Notes: generated by a model not told the origin, from the letters alone. A DNA stretch of 64,000 nt from Acidobacteriota bacterium (GCA_013287135.1 JABDEK010000004.1:23147-87146); one strand, 5' to 3'; positions 33,518 through 43,464 are shown, counted from the stretch's first letter. Numbers and translations: made by a program.

Positions 33518-34895
33518 CTCACGATTATTTCTCGCAGTCTGCAGCTTTCTACTCTTCGCCAACACGACTGCCCCAGCCCAATCGCAAACGCCCGCGCCAG
33601 CCCAGGCGCCATCAGCAGACCCCGATCAAAAAACAATCACCCTCGAAGAGTTGCAACAGATGGCATTGCAGAACAATCCCACCTTCGCGCAAGCAGCCGC
33701 CAACATTCGCGCCGCCGAAGGCCGCAAACAACAATCCGGCTTGTATCCCAATCCCACAGTTGGCTATCAAGGCGAACAAATTCGTGGCGGCTCTTTCCGT
33801 GGAGGCGAGCAAGGCTTCTTCGTCCAGCAAAACATCGTACTGGCCGGAAAACTTGGCCTGAATCAAAATATTTTCGAGCAGGAGAAGAAGCAAGCTGAAA
33901 CCGAAGCCGATGAGCAAAAGTTGCGCGTCGTAACCAACGTCAAAATGTCCTTCATTCAAGCGCTGGCCGCGCAGCAAACGCTCGAACTCCGCCAAAATCT
34001 CGGCAAACTGGCAGACGACGCGGTTGAGACCTCGCGCCAGCTAGCCAACGTCGGTCAGGCGGACGCTCCAGATGTTTTGGAAGCGGAAGTCGAAGCTCAG
34101 CAAGCCGACCTTGCCGTCATCATGGCTGAACAGAATCAGCAGCGCGCCTGGAAAGAGCTTGCCACCGTCGTCGGCAATCCCAGCCTTCATTTAAGGCGTT
34201 TAGAAGGCACCCTCGAAGACACGCCCGCAATCGACACCGACGCGCTCGTTGAAAAAATTGTCAACGAAAGCCCCGCCGTAAAAATCGCCGAGCTCGGAGT
34301 AAAGAAAGCCGAAGCCACTCTCGCGCGCGCGAAACGCGAAACCATCCCCGACTTGCAAGTGCGCGCCGGCATGGAACAGAACCGCGAATTGCTCGACGCC
34401 ACCGGTCGCTCCGTCGGCCTGCAAGGCTTCGCCGACGTGGGAGTGCAGATTCCCATCTTCAATCGCAACCAGGGCGGCATCGCTACTACGAGAGCAGACG
34501 TGCAGCGCGCCCAGCGCGAAGTCGAACGCGTGAAACTTGCTCTCCGCGAACGAGCCGCAACCGTAGTCCAGAACTACACCTATTCGCAAACTGCCGCCGC
34601 GCGTTACAAAAATCAAATGATCCCGCGCGCTCAAAAGGCCTATGAGATGTACGCCAGAAAATACCGCGAGATGGCCGCCGCCTATCCTCAAGTGCTCATC
34701 GCGCAGCGCACCCTCATGCAACTCCAGATCGCCTATCTAAATTCGCTGGAAAGTTTCGCGGCAAACTCCGTGGCCCTCCAGTCCTACTTGCTCACCGACG
34801 GCCTCGAAGCCCCCTCCCAGCCCGGAGAAATCGACCGCCCCATCCGCGAAATGAACGTCCCCTTCCAACAATCTCCAATGTCGAAGGAGCGGTAG
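33510..34895 (+). CDS. TolC/CusC-type outer-membrane efflux protein
   Basis: 461 aa with a signal peptide (~1-25) and two repeated outer-membrane-efflux domains of long coiled helices (AAANIRAAEGRKQQSGLYPNP, TVGYQGEQIRGG; RVKLALRERAATVVQNYTYS). This fits trimeric TolC-like channels. Overlap with the multicopper oxidase gene suggests a copper (Cus-like) efflux role. The RND pump and adaptor are not in the window, so the channel must work with components encoded elsewhere. Confidence 0.88.
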   Translation: MNNSRLFLAVCSFLLFANTTAPAQSQTPAPAQAPSADPDQKTITLEELQQMALQNNPTFAQAAANIRAAEGRKQQSGLYPNPTVGYQGEQIRGGSFRGGEQGFFVQQNIVLAGKLGLNQNIFEQEKKQAETEADEQKLRVVTNVKMSFIQALAAQQTLELRQNLGKLADDAVETSRQLANVGQADAPDVLEAEVEAQQADLAVIMAEQNQQRAWKELATVVGNPSLHLRRLEGTLEDTPAIDTDALVEKIVNESPAVKIAELGVKKAEATLARAKRETIPDLQVRAGMEQNRELLDATGRSVGLQGFADVGVQIPIFNRNQGGIATTRADVQRAQREVERVKLALRERAATVVQNYTYSQTAAARYKNQMIPRAQKAYEMYARKYREMAAAYPQVLIAQRTLMQLQIAYLNSLESFAANSVALQSYLLTDGLEAPSQPGEIDRPIREMNVPFQQSPMSKER

Positions 34896-35118
34896 CATCG
34901 AAAATTGACGCCACGCCAAAACGAATGGCGCGCAGCGCCTTCCTTTTGCGCTGCCTCACCCGCGCAAGCCTTTGGTTTGCGAATAGAGAATTGTTGAGAT
35001 CGCCCCTGGGAAGAGCCCAATTCGACAAGCACAAATCCAGAAGGCAATTTCGCCGAAGACAGCGCAAACTATTACGTTAACTGCGTTCCGGTAATGGACA
35101 CTAATCATCCTTATTCAT

Positions 35119-35400
35119 GTGAAGAAGATTCTTTCTGTCATGGCCTTGTGCCGGTGGCTCGTCACAACTTTCGATTCTGAAGAACGAGACCCACGCGATT
35201 ACATCACGACGGAGTACGGTGGTCTAACGCTCCATATCAAGCCCGGCCACCGAGATGCCGCGAGCGTTATCGTAACTTTCTTGGATCACTCTGTGGTGCA
35301 CGAGAACGCTATTTCGAAATCGCTGGATGGCCGGAGCGTTTTTGACGACCGAATGAAGAAATCGCCCGTGCCCGCGAAGAAACAGCGTTCACTGTTTTAA
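35119..35400 (+). CDS. Hypothetical small protein
   Basis: 93 aa from a GTG start. Contains DPRDYITTEYGGLTLHI and a basic C-terminus (KKSPVPAKKQRSLF). No family recognised and no clear ribosome-binding site. It may be real because it fills most of the gap between two opposing genes, but it could be spurious. Confidence 0.3.
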   Translation: MKKILSVMALCRWLVTTFDSEERDPRDYITTEYGGLTLHIKPGHRDAASVIVTFLDHSVVHENAISKSLDGRSVFDDRMKKSPVPAKKQRSLF

Positions 35401-35417
35401 CGCCCCCCTCCGAAAAA

Positions 35418-35885
35418 TTATTCGGTCCCCACGGTGCGGGTGAATTCTTTCTGTACAGCGACCATCTCCCCTTCTTTGTATGGTTGGCGCGGCCAGAAGA
35501 AGCCTCGCAAACCGTCGCCTTTGCGTCGTGGAACGATGTGGACGTGAAGATGCGCAACGCTCTGGCTGACGACATTGTTCATTGCCACGAAGCTGCCTTC
35601 CGCTCTCATAACCTGTTGCACTTTGCGGGTGAGCATTTGCGCATTGATAAAAAATGGACCAACCAGGTCAGTGGGCAGATCCGACAATGTGTGATAGTGC
35701 GCCTTGGGGACGAACAAGACATGGCCAGGAAAGAGCGGTCGAACGTCGAGAAAAGCCATGGAAATTTCATCTTCGAAAATAATTGTGGCTTCTAGTTCGC
35801 GCGAAACGATTTTGCAGAAAAGGCAGAATTCCTCTTGGCCTTCGTTTGTTCCCGGTAGTTCGCCGGATGGGCGCGATTTTTTCAT
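35418..35885 (-). CDS. HIT-family nucleotide hydrolase/transferase
   Basis: 155 aa. The histidine triad is HLHVHIVPR (~112-120). The N-terminal CLFCKIVSRELEATIIFEDE and FLDVRPLFPGHVLFVPKAHY are standard for HIT proteins acting on dinucleoside polyphosphates or AMP-conjugates. The CxxC pair could bind zinc. Single gene, cytoplasmic. Confidence 0.92.
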   Translation of the reverse strand: MKKSRPSGELPGTNEGQEEFCLFCKIVSRELEATIIFEDEISMAFLDVRPLFPGHVLFVPKAHYHTLSDLPTDLVGPFFINAQMLTRKVQQVMRAEGSFVAMNNVVSQSVAHLHVHIVPRRKGDGLRGFFWPRQPYKEGEMVAVQKEFTRTVGTE

Positions 35886-36006
35886 ACGGACAAGATTAAT
35901 TTTAACCGAAGACCTGTTTATAAGAAATTCGGAAGAATTACGGGTTAACGATCCGCCGCCAATGATGTTCCAGTCAACGACGTAACAGAAAAGCGCGGAA
36001 TTAAAT

Positions 36007-36876
36007 CTAATTCATGGCGCGAACTGGTTCGGAGACTTCGCGTGAGCCGAAACGTGTGGCCACGGAAACGCCAATCGATACGATCAGACCGAGCGCGAAA
36101 ACCAGCATGCCGACAAGCGGTATCAATTCCAGTAGAGACAACGCCAAGATACCGCCGATGCAGGCCCAGATGTCTTTCGTTTGCGGAAATGCGAGACGTG
36201 CAACCCAATCGCCGAGTCCGGTGGCTCCGGTTGCGGCAACGGCCGCCAATAGCACCAATAAAAGAATGTCCGCGAAGATTTCAGCGCTGCCGAGATAACG
36301 CGTCAGCCAATCCAGACCATAAAACAAGGCGAGGCAAACGAAGCCAGTGAAAAAAACGGAACCAGGTTGGCGATCGATGGCGAGTGAAGCAGTTTCGGCG
36401 CGTTTGTCGCGGACGACTAGATAACCCAGAGCCACGAAAAATACGTTGACCATGGCAAGTGTGAGGCTGCCCAGGAACGTGGGGCGGTACTGGCCTGGGA
36501 TGAGCAAGTAGGGCAGCGATTCTGCATCGCCTCCGATCGAGGAATTGGGTTGGAGGGTGATATATCCGCCCAGCGCGACGGCTTCGCCGGAAATTCTGCT
36601 GTTTGAATTCACTTCAATACGACCACCCACGGCGATCACGTCGCCATCTACTTTGCCGTCGATAAAAATACCGCCGCCGAGTGTGACGATATCGCCGGTG
36701 ACATGACCGTGAACGTGTACGCTGCACATGAAGCACTGGACATCACCGGCGGCTTCACCACTTTCGACAATAACGTCGCGCAAAACTTTCAGGCGATTCT
36801 GGCTAGGATCGGGTTGGGCAAAAGCGGTGGCGCTAAACGTTGCTATGAAAAGAAAAAGGGCAAGTCCGCGAGTCAT
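36007..36876 (-). CDS. Bactofilin-like (polymer-forming) domain protein with membrane helices
   Basis: 289 aa with a signal peptide (~1-20). Residues ~30-120 form short repeats with a period of about 18-20 residues (VHVHGHVTGDIVTLGGGIFI, DGKVDGDVIAVGGRIEV, ...ISGEAVALGGYI), a right-handed beta-helix as in bactofilins. About four transmembrane segments follow to residue ~280. The beta-helix would lie outside the cytoplasmic membrane, unlike cytoskeletal bactofilins. CFMC near residue 50 is a potential disulfide or metal site. Function unknown. Confidence 0.7.
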   Translation of the reverse strand: MTRGLALFLFIATFSATAFAQPDPSQNRLKVLRDVIVESGEAAGDVQCFMCSVHVHGHVTGDIVTLGGGIFIDGKVDGDVIAVGGRIEVNSNSRISGEAVALGGYITLQPNSSIGGDAESLPYLLIPGQYRPTFLGSLTLAMVNVFFVALGYLVVRDKRAETASLAIDRQPGSVFFTGFVCLALFYGLDWLTRYLGSAEIFADILLLVLLAAVAATGATGLGDWVARLAFPQTKDIWACIGGILALSLLELIPLVGMLVFALGLIVSIGVSVATRFGSREVSEPVRAMN

Positions 36877-37082
36877 TGCTTTAGCGTGGCTCCTTTGCCC
36901 GCTGATTGAAGCGCGTGAACCTGCGAGGTCTGCACATTGAGATACGACGCGGCGGTTGCGTTGGCGGTTCCCATTTTTAGGTTTTGACGAAGGCCAGGCG
37001 ACAAACTTAGAAATTCTCCGCGACGCCGTACATCAGACAGCGCCGCGGAGAACTTAATCCAAGGAATCAGCGAATCGCGACT

Positions 37083-37730
37083 CTACTTCTTGGCCTGGGT
37101 GTAATTTTCAGCGACTTGCGCCCAGTTGATCACGTTCCACCAAGCCTCGATGTATTCCGGCCGGCGATTTTGATATTTCAGGTAGTAGGCATGTTCCCAA
37201 ACGTCCAAGCCAAAAAATGCCTTCCCGCCGTCCATGATCGGGTTGTCCTGATTGGCGCTAGACTCGATGGTAAGTTTGCCATCGCGGAAAAGAAGCCAAG
37301 CCCAACCTGAGCCAAATCGCTTGGTGGCTGCATCGTTAAGCTTGGCCTTGAAATCGGCGAAGCTACCGAAAGCAGACTTAATGGCGTTAGCGAGATCGCC
37401 GCTGGGTTCGCCTCCGCCCCCCTTCTTCATAATTTTCCAAAACATCGAGTGGTTCATGTGGCCGCCGCCATTGTTGCGAACAGCGGTGCGGATGTTTTCC
37501 GGTACTTTGTTAATCTGCGCCAACAATTCTTCAACAGAAAGCTTCTGAAGATCCGTTTGCCCTTCGAGAGCTTTGTTAAGGTTGGCGACGTAAGCGCCGT
37601 GGTGCTTGTCGTGGTGAATCTCCATCGTTTTCGCATCAATATAAGGTTCCAGTGCGTCGAAGGCGTAAGGCAGTGGTGGCAATGTAAAAGTCATCTGGGG
37701 AGCAGCTCCTTGTCCAGAAGTTTGGGTCAT
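37083..37730 (-). CDS. Superoxide dismutase (Fe/Mn)
   Basis: 215 aa from the ATG at 37730 (GAGG before it). The metal ligands are visible: His in [13 protein letters not shown], His in [11 protein letters not shown], and Asp/His in [11 protein letters not shown]. Length and motifs are those of cytoplasmic Fe/Mn enzymes; Fe versus Mn cannot be decided by eye. Divergently transcribed from a VIT1/CCC1 transporter with 103 bases between the starts, so shared control by iron or oxidative stress is plausible. The longer upstream frame is rejected as overlapping that control region. Confidence 0.95.
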   Translation of the reverse strand: MTQTSGQGAAPQMTFTLPPLPYAFDALEPYIDAKTMEIHHDKHHGAYVANLNKALEGQTDLQKLSVEELLAQINKVPENIRTAVRNNGGGHMNHSMFWKIMKKGGGGEPSGDLANAIKSAFGSFADFKAKLNDAATKRFGSGWAWLLFRDGKLTIESSANQDNPIMDGGKAFFGLDVWEHAYYLKYQNRRPEYIEAWWNVINWAQVAENYTQAKK

Positions 37731-37833
37731 TATGTACCTCCCGATTTTCAGTTCCTGCCCCATAATTATACGCGCCTGGGCAGGCAACGGCGGAACAGAC
37801 TGTCGAAATTTAGATGTTTTGAAGGAGCCGAAG

Positions 37834-38532
37834 ATGCCATCCGTAGAGCATGTGGAAAAACATTTCACCGCCACGGCGGCTGTGCGGGACATCGTTATTG
37901 GAATGGCGGACGGCCTTACGGTGCCGTTCGCTCTGGCGGCTGGATTGACAGGAGCGATTGCGTCCACGGGCATCGTGGTGACCGCGGGGTTCGCGGAAAT
38001 TGCGGCGGGATCGATCGCGATGGGACTTGGTGGATACCTCGCGGCGCAGACGGATACAGAGCATTACGCGTCGGAACTCGATCGCGAGTATCGCGAGACT
38101 GTGGAGCTACCGGAAATTGAAACCGAAGAAGTAGCTAAAGTATTTCGCGATTATGGGCTAACCCAAGAACAAATGAACCCGATCGTCTCAGCGATTACCG
38201 CGGACCAGAAGAAATGGGTGGATTTCATGATGCGCTTTGAACTTGGGTTAGAAGTGCCCGACCCCGCGCGCGCGGGGCGCAGTGCGGCGACAATTGCGGC
38301 GTCGTATATCGTGGGCGGTCTGGTCCCGCTGGCGCCGTATATATTAATGAAGAATATTTTGGAGGCGCTATGGGTTTCGGTGGGAGTTACACTGCTGGCG
38401 CTTTTCGTTTTCGGCGCGATAAAAGGGCATTACACCGGGGTAAAACCAATGCGGGGCGGCTTCCAGACGGTGCTGGTGGGAGGACTGGCCGCAGCAGCGG
38501 CGTTCAGCATCGCGCGACTTATCAGCAAATAG
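37834..38532 (+). CDS. VIT1/CCC1-family Fe/Mn transporter
   Basis: 232 aa from the ATG at 37834 behind GAAGGAG. Five membrane helices. [20 protein letters not shown] and [26 protein letters not shown] segments (read here as [13 protein letters not shown]) are the family signature. The charged segment between helices 2 and 3 (~75-130) carries the Glu-rich metal-binding domain. It moves Fe2+ or Mn2+ out of the cytoplasm or into stores. Its position opposite a superoxide dismutase supports a role in metal and oxidative balance. Confidence 0.88.
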   Translation: MPSVEHVEKHFTATAAVRDIVIGMADGLTVPFALAAGLTGAIASTGIVVTAGFAEIAAGSIAMGLGGYLAAQTDTEHYASELDREYRETVELPEIETEEVAKVFRDYGLTQEQMNPIVSAITADQKKWVDFMMRFELGLEVPDPARAGRSAATIAASYIVGGLVPLAPYILMKNILEALWVSVGVTLLALFVFGAIKGHYTGVKPMRGGFQTVLVGGLAAAAAFSIARLISK

Positions 38533-38643
38533 GTTAAATCTGCATTTGTCCGCAGCGGGCGCAGCATGCCCAGATCAGCGGGCGAGCTGCGCTGCTCCCA
38601 CCCTGCAAGTTTTCCGGCAAACACTGAATTGACCTTTTTGGTT

Positions 38644-40176
38644 CTACTCCCTGGCGCTGCCCAGATTTCCGAATGGCCACAAACCGAAGAGTTTCAGGAT
38701 TACATCTTGGTGTTTGTCTACGAGCATCTGCGCGGTTTTCTCTTGCGACCAAGGACTGGCGAGGCGATCAGAGCGTTCGGCGATCCAAAAAGCTGTTAGC
38801 GCCATTACGGTGGCGTCGCGGTCGAGAATGTCAGCTTGCACTTTATCGAAAGTGTCCACCGCAGAATGGTGCGTGTATTTATATTCCGGCGAGTCCTGGT
38901 CGAGATTGATGCCGGGCAATCCGGCAACGATGAATGGGCCGGTATCGGTGCCGAACTCCACTTCGTCATCTACCTTTAGCTTGCCAAAAGCTCCCAGCGA
39001 GTTGGCAAATTTCTGAACGGCGGGGATGAGGTCCGCGCGTCCGCCGAGCTGAAAGCCGCTGACGGGTCCTTGGCCGTTATCCAGGATTATAGCTGCAATG
39101 TGATTGGGCATTTCTTCGTGATGAGTTTTGACGTAAGCGAGGGAACCCAGCAAGCCTTCTTCTTCTCCGGTAAAGAGCACGAAACGGATCGTGCGGCGGG
39201 GCTTTTGTCCGGATTTTATGATGGCTTCGGCGGCTCCTAATGTTGCGGTCGCGCCGAAACCGTTGTCCGTGGCGCCGGACGCCAAATCCCAGGAGTCAAG
39301 ATGGCCTCCGACTACAATGATTTGATCCGGGTGTTCCGTGCCGCGGATATCGCCGACCACGTTCGCAGATCCGACAGGCCCAGTCGTGACACGATTCTGC
39401 ACATCTATCTTTAAGCGCACAGTGATGCCACGATCCAGATAACGCTCGACTTGCTCCTGATCTTCGGCAGCCATGCTGACGACCGGGATTTCGTAATACG
39501 TATCGAAACCCAGCACGCCCGTGTGAGTGAGATGCATGCCTTGAGCGACACTGCCTCCTTGGCCGCCGATGACAGCTACTGCTCCGGCTTGATGCGCGGC
39601 CTTCAGGAAATTTCCAAACTTGCCAAAACTAGCCATACGATCAGTGGGCGCTTCACCGTTGTGAACGACGAGCAGAATTTTTCCGCTCCATCGTGCGGGA
39701 TTTTTCATTTCGTCATCGAGCTGGTAGGCATTCACGGGAACGACTTCGGCTTCCGCGCCGCTCGTGGGCGTTGAGCCAACCCACCCAAGGGAATCGATCA
39801 TTAGAGGACGGTGAATCGGAGCGATGAGCTCAGCGTGGGCGGAAATGCGCGTCCAACCATGCGAGAGTTGCCACGTTTCGGCATGAACGTTTTCGAGGCC
39901 GGCACCCTTCATTTTCTCTAGTCCCCACGCAATCGCTTTGGCGGCTTCGGGGGAGCCGGTGATGCGAGCGCCAATGTCGTCGCTAAGCTCGCGAAGATTT
40001 TCGTATGTGTTGGTTTCCATCATTCCGGCGCCAGCGACCGCGCCCAGGCATTTAAGAGTAGCAGGGTCTAAAGTAACGGCATCGGCGTCGGATCGGCCAG
40101 GTGCGGAGGCCGCCGGCCAAACTAGAGCGAAGAGAAAAGCTGCAGCACAAGCGCATAAAAGTATTTTTCGCGTCAT
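38644..40176 (-). CDS. Secreted M28-family zinc aminopeptidase
   Basis: 510 aa from the ATG at 40176; signal peptide to about PAASA. A PA-type inserted domain (~135-260, SGKILLVVHNG, GAVAVIGGQGG) precedes the M28 catalytic domain with zinc ligands in VGGHLDSWDLASGATDNG, the catalytic Glu in FTGEEEGLLGS, and the Asp/His in DQDSPEYKYTHHS region. It releases N-terminal amino acids from peptides in the periplasm or outside. Its start region faces the HtrA gene. Confidence 0.9.
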   Translation of the reverse strand: MTRKILLCACAAAFLFALVWPAASAPGRSDADAVTLDPATLKCLGAVAGAGMMETNTYENLRELSDDIGARITGSPEAAKAIAWGLEKMKGAGLENVHAETWQLSHGWTRISAHAELIAPIHRPLMIDSLGWVGSTPTSGAEAEVVPVNAYQLDDEMKNPARWSGKILLVVHNGEAPTDRMASFGKFGNFLKAAHQAGAVAVIGGQGGSVAQGMHLTHTGVLGFDTYYEIPVVSMAAEDQEQVERYLDRGITVRLKIDVQNRVTTGPVGSANVVGDIRGTEHPDQIIVVGGHLDSWDLASGATDNGFGATATLGAAEAIIKSGQKPRRTIRFVLFTGEEEGLLGSLAYVKTHHEEMPNHIAAIILDNGQGPVSGFQLGGRADLIPAVQKFANSLGAFGKLKVDDEVEFGTDTGPFIVAGLPGINLDQDSPEYKYTHHSAVDTFDKVQADILDRDATVMALTAFWIAERSDRLASPWSQEKTAQMLVDKHQDVILKLFGLWPFGNLGSARE

Positions 40177-40535
40177 CCTTAAATAAAGCCCCTTTTCAAA
40201 CACTAGATCGGACCCGACCGTGGAGAATGGCAAGCGAAACCGGATTCCAGATAAATTGTTAGACGCCTAGCAACTCTATTAGTTGCTATCATGTGGGCCA
40301 CTAAAATGGGCCAAAGTACAGGGAGCATATTGCACAAAATATGGGAAGTACCCTATAGAAATCTGACGAGTGACCTCAAGTATAATTCCTGCATCTATAT
40401 AGCTTGGGGGTATCGCGCTGGATTTTCCCCCCGTCGCGCGAAAGACCAATATCTGCGAGATACGTCCAATATAATAACTCGCGGATCGCGGTTCACGCGC
40501 CAGACGAGATAAGAAGACACAGGAGAGAGACAGTT
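40177..40535. promoter_or_regulatory. Divergent promoter region of the M28 peptidase and HtrA genes
   Basis: No gene. A perfect TATAAT occurs at 40381-40386 on the plus strand, about 150 bases before the HtrA start, without a clear -35 at standard spacing. AGGAGAGA precedes the HtrA ATG. Confidence 0.4.
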
Positions 40536-42050
40536 ATGGAAAGCAGAGTATTAAAAATTCGCCGCTGGGTAGCTACGGTTGTGGTGCTGGTGGCGCTTGC
40601 GGGAGGCGCCCTACTCTCGCAAGGAGTTAGGAACTGGACGGACCACACGGTTTTCGGCGCGCCGAGAAGTCCGATTGCGGTAACGCAGAATGCATTGCCC
40701 GTGAGTTTGGGCAATTTCGCAAACGGATTTTCGGCAGTTTTGAAACCGGCGCTTCCGGCAGTAGTCAACATTAGTTCTTCAAAAGTAGTGAAACCAGGAC
40801 GCAATCAGATGTCCCCGATGTTTAACGATCCTTTTTTCCGTCAATTTTTTGGCGATCAATTCGGCCAAGGTGAAGTCCGCCCCCAGCGTGAACAGAGCTT
40901 GGGATCGGGCGTTATCGTAAGTTCTGATGGAACGATCCTGACCAACAACCACGTAGTTGATGGGGCCACCGACATCAAGGTGTTCCTCAGCGACAAGCGA
41001 GAGTTTCAAGCCAAGCTGATCGGAACAGATGCGAACACCGATATTGCCGTACTGAAGATCGATGCTTCGAATTTGCCGACCCTTCCGCTTGGTGATTCCA
41101 ATCAGCTGCAGGTTGGCGACCTCATATTCGCGATCGGTGATCCGTTTGGAGTGGGCGAAACGGCCACGATGGGAATTGTGAGCGCGACCGGACGCGGCGG
41201 CTTTGGGATTGAACGCTACGAAAACTTTATTCAGACGGATGCGGCCATCAATCCGGGCAACTCCGGAGGAGCGATGATCGACATTCACGGAAACCTGGTG
41301 GGCATCAACACCGCGATCCTTTCTCACGGTGGCGGTATGAGCGGTGAAGGCGGCAACGAAGGCGTGGGTTTTGCCATTCCGGTAAGCATGGCCAAGCCGG
41401 TGATGGATCAGATTCTCACCCACGGCAAAGTGGTGCGCGGCTATCTCGGCGTGCACATTCAGGATTTGACGCCTGAACTCGCGCGAGCTTTCGGTTTGAA
41501 AGACGGCAGCGGCGTGCTTATCGGAGATGTTTCGTCGGATGGTCCGGCATCTCGAGCAGGTCTGAAGAAAGGCGACGTAATCCTTAAGGTTAACGGCGAG
41601 CCTGTCGGTGCAATGAATCAATTGCACGTTCAGATCGCGCAGTTCGCTCCAGGAACACAGATTAAGCTGCAGGTCTGGCGCAACGGCACAACACAAGATG
41701 TTTCGGTGAAGCTCGACGAATTCAAGGATCAAGACGAAAAGGTGGCTTCGGCGGAAGTCTCAGGCGCGGCTCTTGAGGGAGTGCAGGTGCAAGATCTGAG
41801 CTCGGACATCATGCAACAACTGAATCTGCCCGCGGGAACTCACGGTGTGGTAGTGACCTCCGTCGATCCGTCCAGTGCGGCGGCCACGGCACCGTTGAAT
41901 CGCGGCGACGTAATTCAGGAGATTAACCACAAACCAATCAACAACACGTCTGATTATCAGAAGGCACTTTCAGGCGTAGGCAAGCAGTCAGTTCTGTTGC
42001 TTGTAAATCGCGGCGGCGTTACAACTTACGTTGTCGTTGAACCGCGCTAG
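40536..42050 (+). CDS. Periplasmic HtrA/DegP-type serine protease with two PDZ domains
   Basis: 504 aa from the ATG at 40536 (AGGAGAGA upstream). N-terminal membrane anchor or uncleaved signal (~10-30), trypsin-like domain with H139 (TNNHVVDGA), D169 (NTDIAVLKID) and S243 (GNSGGAM), then PDZ1 (~320-410, GYLGVHIQDL) and PDZ2 (~430-500, GVVVTSVDPSSAA). It degrades or refolds damaged envelope proteins. Single gene followed by a hairpin. The longer in-frame extension upstream crosses the promoter region and is not used. Confidence 0.93.
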   Translation: MESRVLKIRRWVATVVVLVALAGGALLSQGVRNWTDHTVFGAPRSPIAVTQNALPVSLGNFANGFSAVLKPALPAVVNISSSKVVKPGRNQMSPMFNDPFFRQFFGDQFGQGEVRPQREQSLGSGVIVSSDGTILTNNHVVDGATDIKVFLSDKREFQAKLIGTDANTDIAVLKIDASNLPTLPLGDSNQLQVGDLIFAIGDPFGVGETATMGIVSATGRGGFGIERYENFIQTDAAINPGNSGGAMIDIHGNLVGINTAILSHGGGMSGEGGNEGVGFAIPVSMAKPVMDQILTHGKVVRGYLGVHIQDLTPELARAFGLKDGSGVLIGDVSSDGPASRAGLKKGDVILKVNGEPVGAMNQLHVQIAQFAPGTQIKLQVWRNGTTQDVSVKLDEFKDQDEKVASAEVSGAALEGVQVQDLSSDIMQQLNLPAGTHGVVVTSVDPSSAAATAPLNRGDVIQEINHKPINNTSDYQKALSGVGKQSVLLLVNRGGVTTYVVVEPR

Positions 42051-42394
42051 TTGACTAACGAGTAGTCTAAGGATAGAAGGAAGACAGAGCGCACGCCGGT
42101 TTCACGCCGGCGTGCCTTCGTCTTCGAAACTGTATTCAGAAATTCTGCAACTAACTCCCCCAGCCGGGTTAGATTAAAATAGGTGGGGCGAACTGTGGGA
42201 CAGCTGCCAGCAATTCCGAACCGACCCCCGGCTTACTATGTCGTAACAGCTACCCCGCGGGTTATCGCTTTCAGCACGACTGGAGATAGAATAGTACTTC
42301 AGTCCTATTCACGGCAACCCTCTCGGCCTAGTACTAAGTATAGTCAGCCGCAATTCTGTCTCGACGAATCGTAAATCAGTAATAAGGATATTTG
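42051..42394. other. Intergenic region with a terminator-like hairpin
   Basis: Contains the 9-bp stem GCACGCCGG/CCGGCGTGC at 42091-42115 (no strong T-tract) that probably ends HtrA transcription, then the promoter of the TonB gene. No protein gene is seen. Confidence 0.5.
42091..42115 (+). terminator. Hairpin after the HtrA gene
   Basis: Perfect 9-bp stem with a 7-base loop, followed only by CTTCGTCTTCG, so its strength as an intrinsic terminator is uncertain. Confidence 0.5.
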
Positions 42395-43450
42395 GTGAAA
42401 GCTATGGCGCGGAATACAAGTCGAGCGGTCTTTAACGGATCTTTGCTCCCCGAGGCACAGCCTCGTTGGGATTTGTTCAGTGCAGGATTCGGATTGCAAT
42501 GTCTGGCGGTCGCGGCGTTGGTGATCATTCCCATGTTGATGCCGCAAAGAATGGACCTCTTTCATCGCTACTCGGTGATGCCGGTGGAGGCGCCGCCGGT
42601 GGTGGCATGGAAACCTCAACCAGTTCAGCCGGCGAAGCCTGTTCCGGTGAAGCATGAGACGGTGAAACCGCCGCCGGAGCCTCCGAAGGTGGCAGAAGTG
42701 GCGCCGCCCAAACCAAAGATTTATTCTCCAGTCGCGACCGCGCCAGTAGCAAAGCCGGCGACCGCGCGCAAGAACACGCCGACACCAGATGTGCCGGTAG
42801 TGGCCAAGGTATTCCCGGATCAGAACCCGCCTGCCTCAATGGGAAGTTCTGCGATTCCGACATTAAGGAAGCCGCGAGAGGCTGTCCAAACGGGCGGCTT
42901 CGGTGATCCCGATGGCGTGGCCGCCAATGGCAAGACCAATCATGCGGCAAACATTGCGGTGGCCGGTAGTTTCGACCTGCCTCCTGGCCCCGGTGTAGGG
43001 AATGGGACCGGTGGAGCTAAGGGTGCGAAGGGAGTAGTTGCGAGCACCGGATTTGGCAACGGTGTTGCAGTTGGCAGTCCGGGTGGGTCAAGCCACGGAA
43101 GCGTGCAACAGGGTGTATTTGCCGATGAGCACGCGGTGGCGGCGGGGCCCAAGGCGAAGCAGACCACGGTTGCGTCCAGGACCACACCTGTTGAAATTCT
43201 GTTCAAGCCAAAACCGGCTTATACCGACGAGGCTCGCACGAAAAAGATCGAAGGTGAAGTTTCGTTGAAGGTTACTTTCAGTGCTGCGGGGGATGTGCAA
43301 GTTCAGAGCGTGGTGAAGGGATTGGGCTATGGCCTGGATGAATCAGCGCAGGCCGCCGCGCGGCAAATCCGTTTTCGTCCGGCTCAGCAAGATGGCCAAC
43401 CAGTGGATTCAACCGCCATAGTTCACATCGTGTTCGAACTGGCATATTGA
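42395..43450 (+). CDS. TonB-family energy transducer
   Basis: 351 aa from the GTG at 42395 (AAGGA 6-7 bases upstream). One membrane segment (~28-50), a Pro/Lys-rich periplasmic spacer (KPVPVKHETVKPPPEPPKVAEV), a Gly-rich stretch, and the C-terminal TonB domain (KPKPAYTDEARTKKIEGEVSLKVTF ... AARQIRFRPA, abridged). It would transmit proton-motive force to outer-membrane receptors such as the two Oar-like proteins here. No ExbB/ExbD genes are adjacent. It is followed within 14 bases by the M48-like gene, so the two are co-transcribed. Confidence 0.88.
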   Translation: MKAMARNTSRAVFNGSLLPEAQPRWDLFSAGFGLQCLAVAALVIIPMLMPQRMDLFHRYSVMPVEAPPVVAWKPQPVQPAKPVPVKHETVKPPPEPPKVAEVAPPKPKIYSPVATAPVAKPATARKNTPTPDVPVVAKVFPDQNPPASMGSSAIPTLRKPREAVQTGGFGDPDGVAANGKTNHAANIAVAGSFDLPPGPGVGNGTGGAKGAKGVVASTGFGNGVAVGSPGGSSHGSVQQGVFADEHAVAAGPKAKQTTVASRTTPVEILFKPKPAYTDEARTKKIEGEVSLKVTFSAAGDVQVQSVVKGLGYGLDESAQAAARQIRFRPAQQDGQPVDSTAIVHIVFELAY

Positions 43451-43464
43451 TAGGGGGAAAGGCA

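Noticed and set aside
37731..37973. N-terminal extension of the superoxide dismutase frame
   Set aside because: It would overlap the divergent VIT1/CCC1 gene; the ATG at 37730 has GAGG before it and gives the normal enzyme length.
40779..41732. 317-aa minus-strand open frame
   Set aside because: Antisense to the HtrA protease; no ribosome-binding site or domain.
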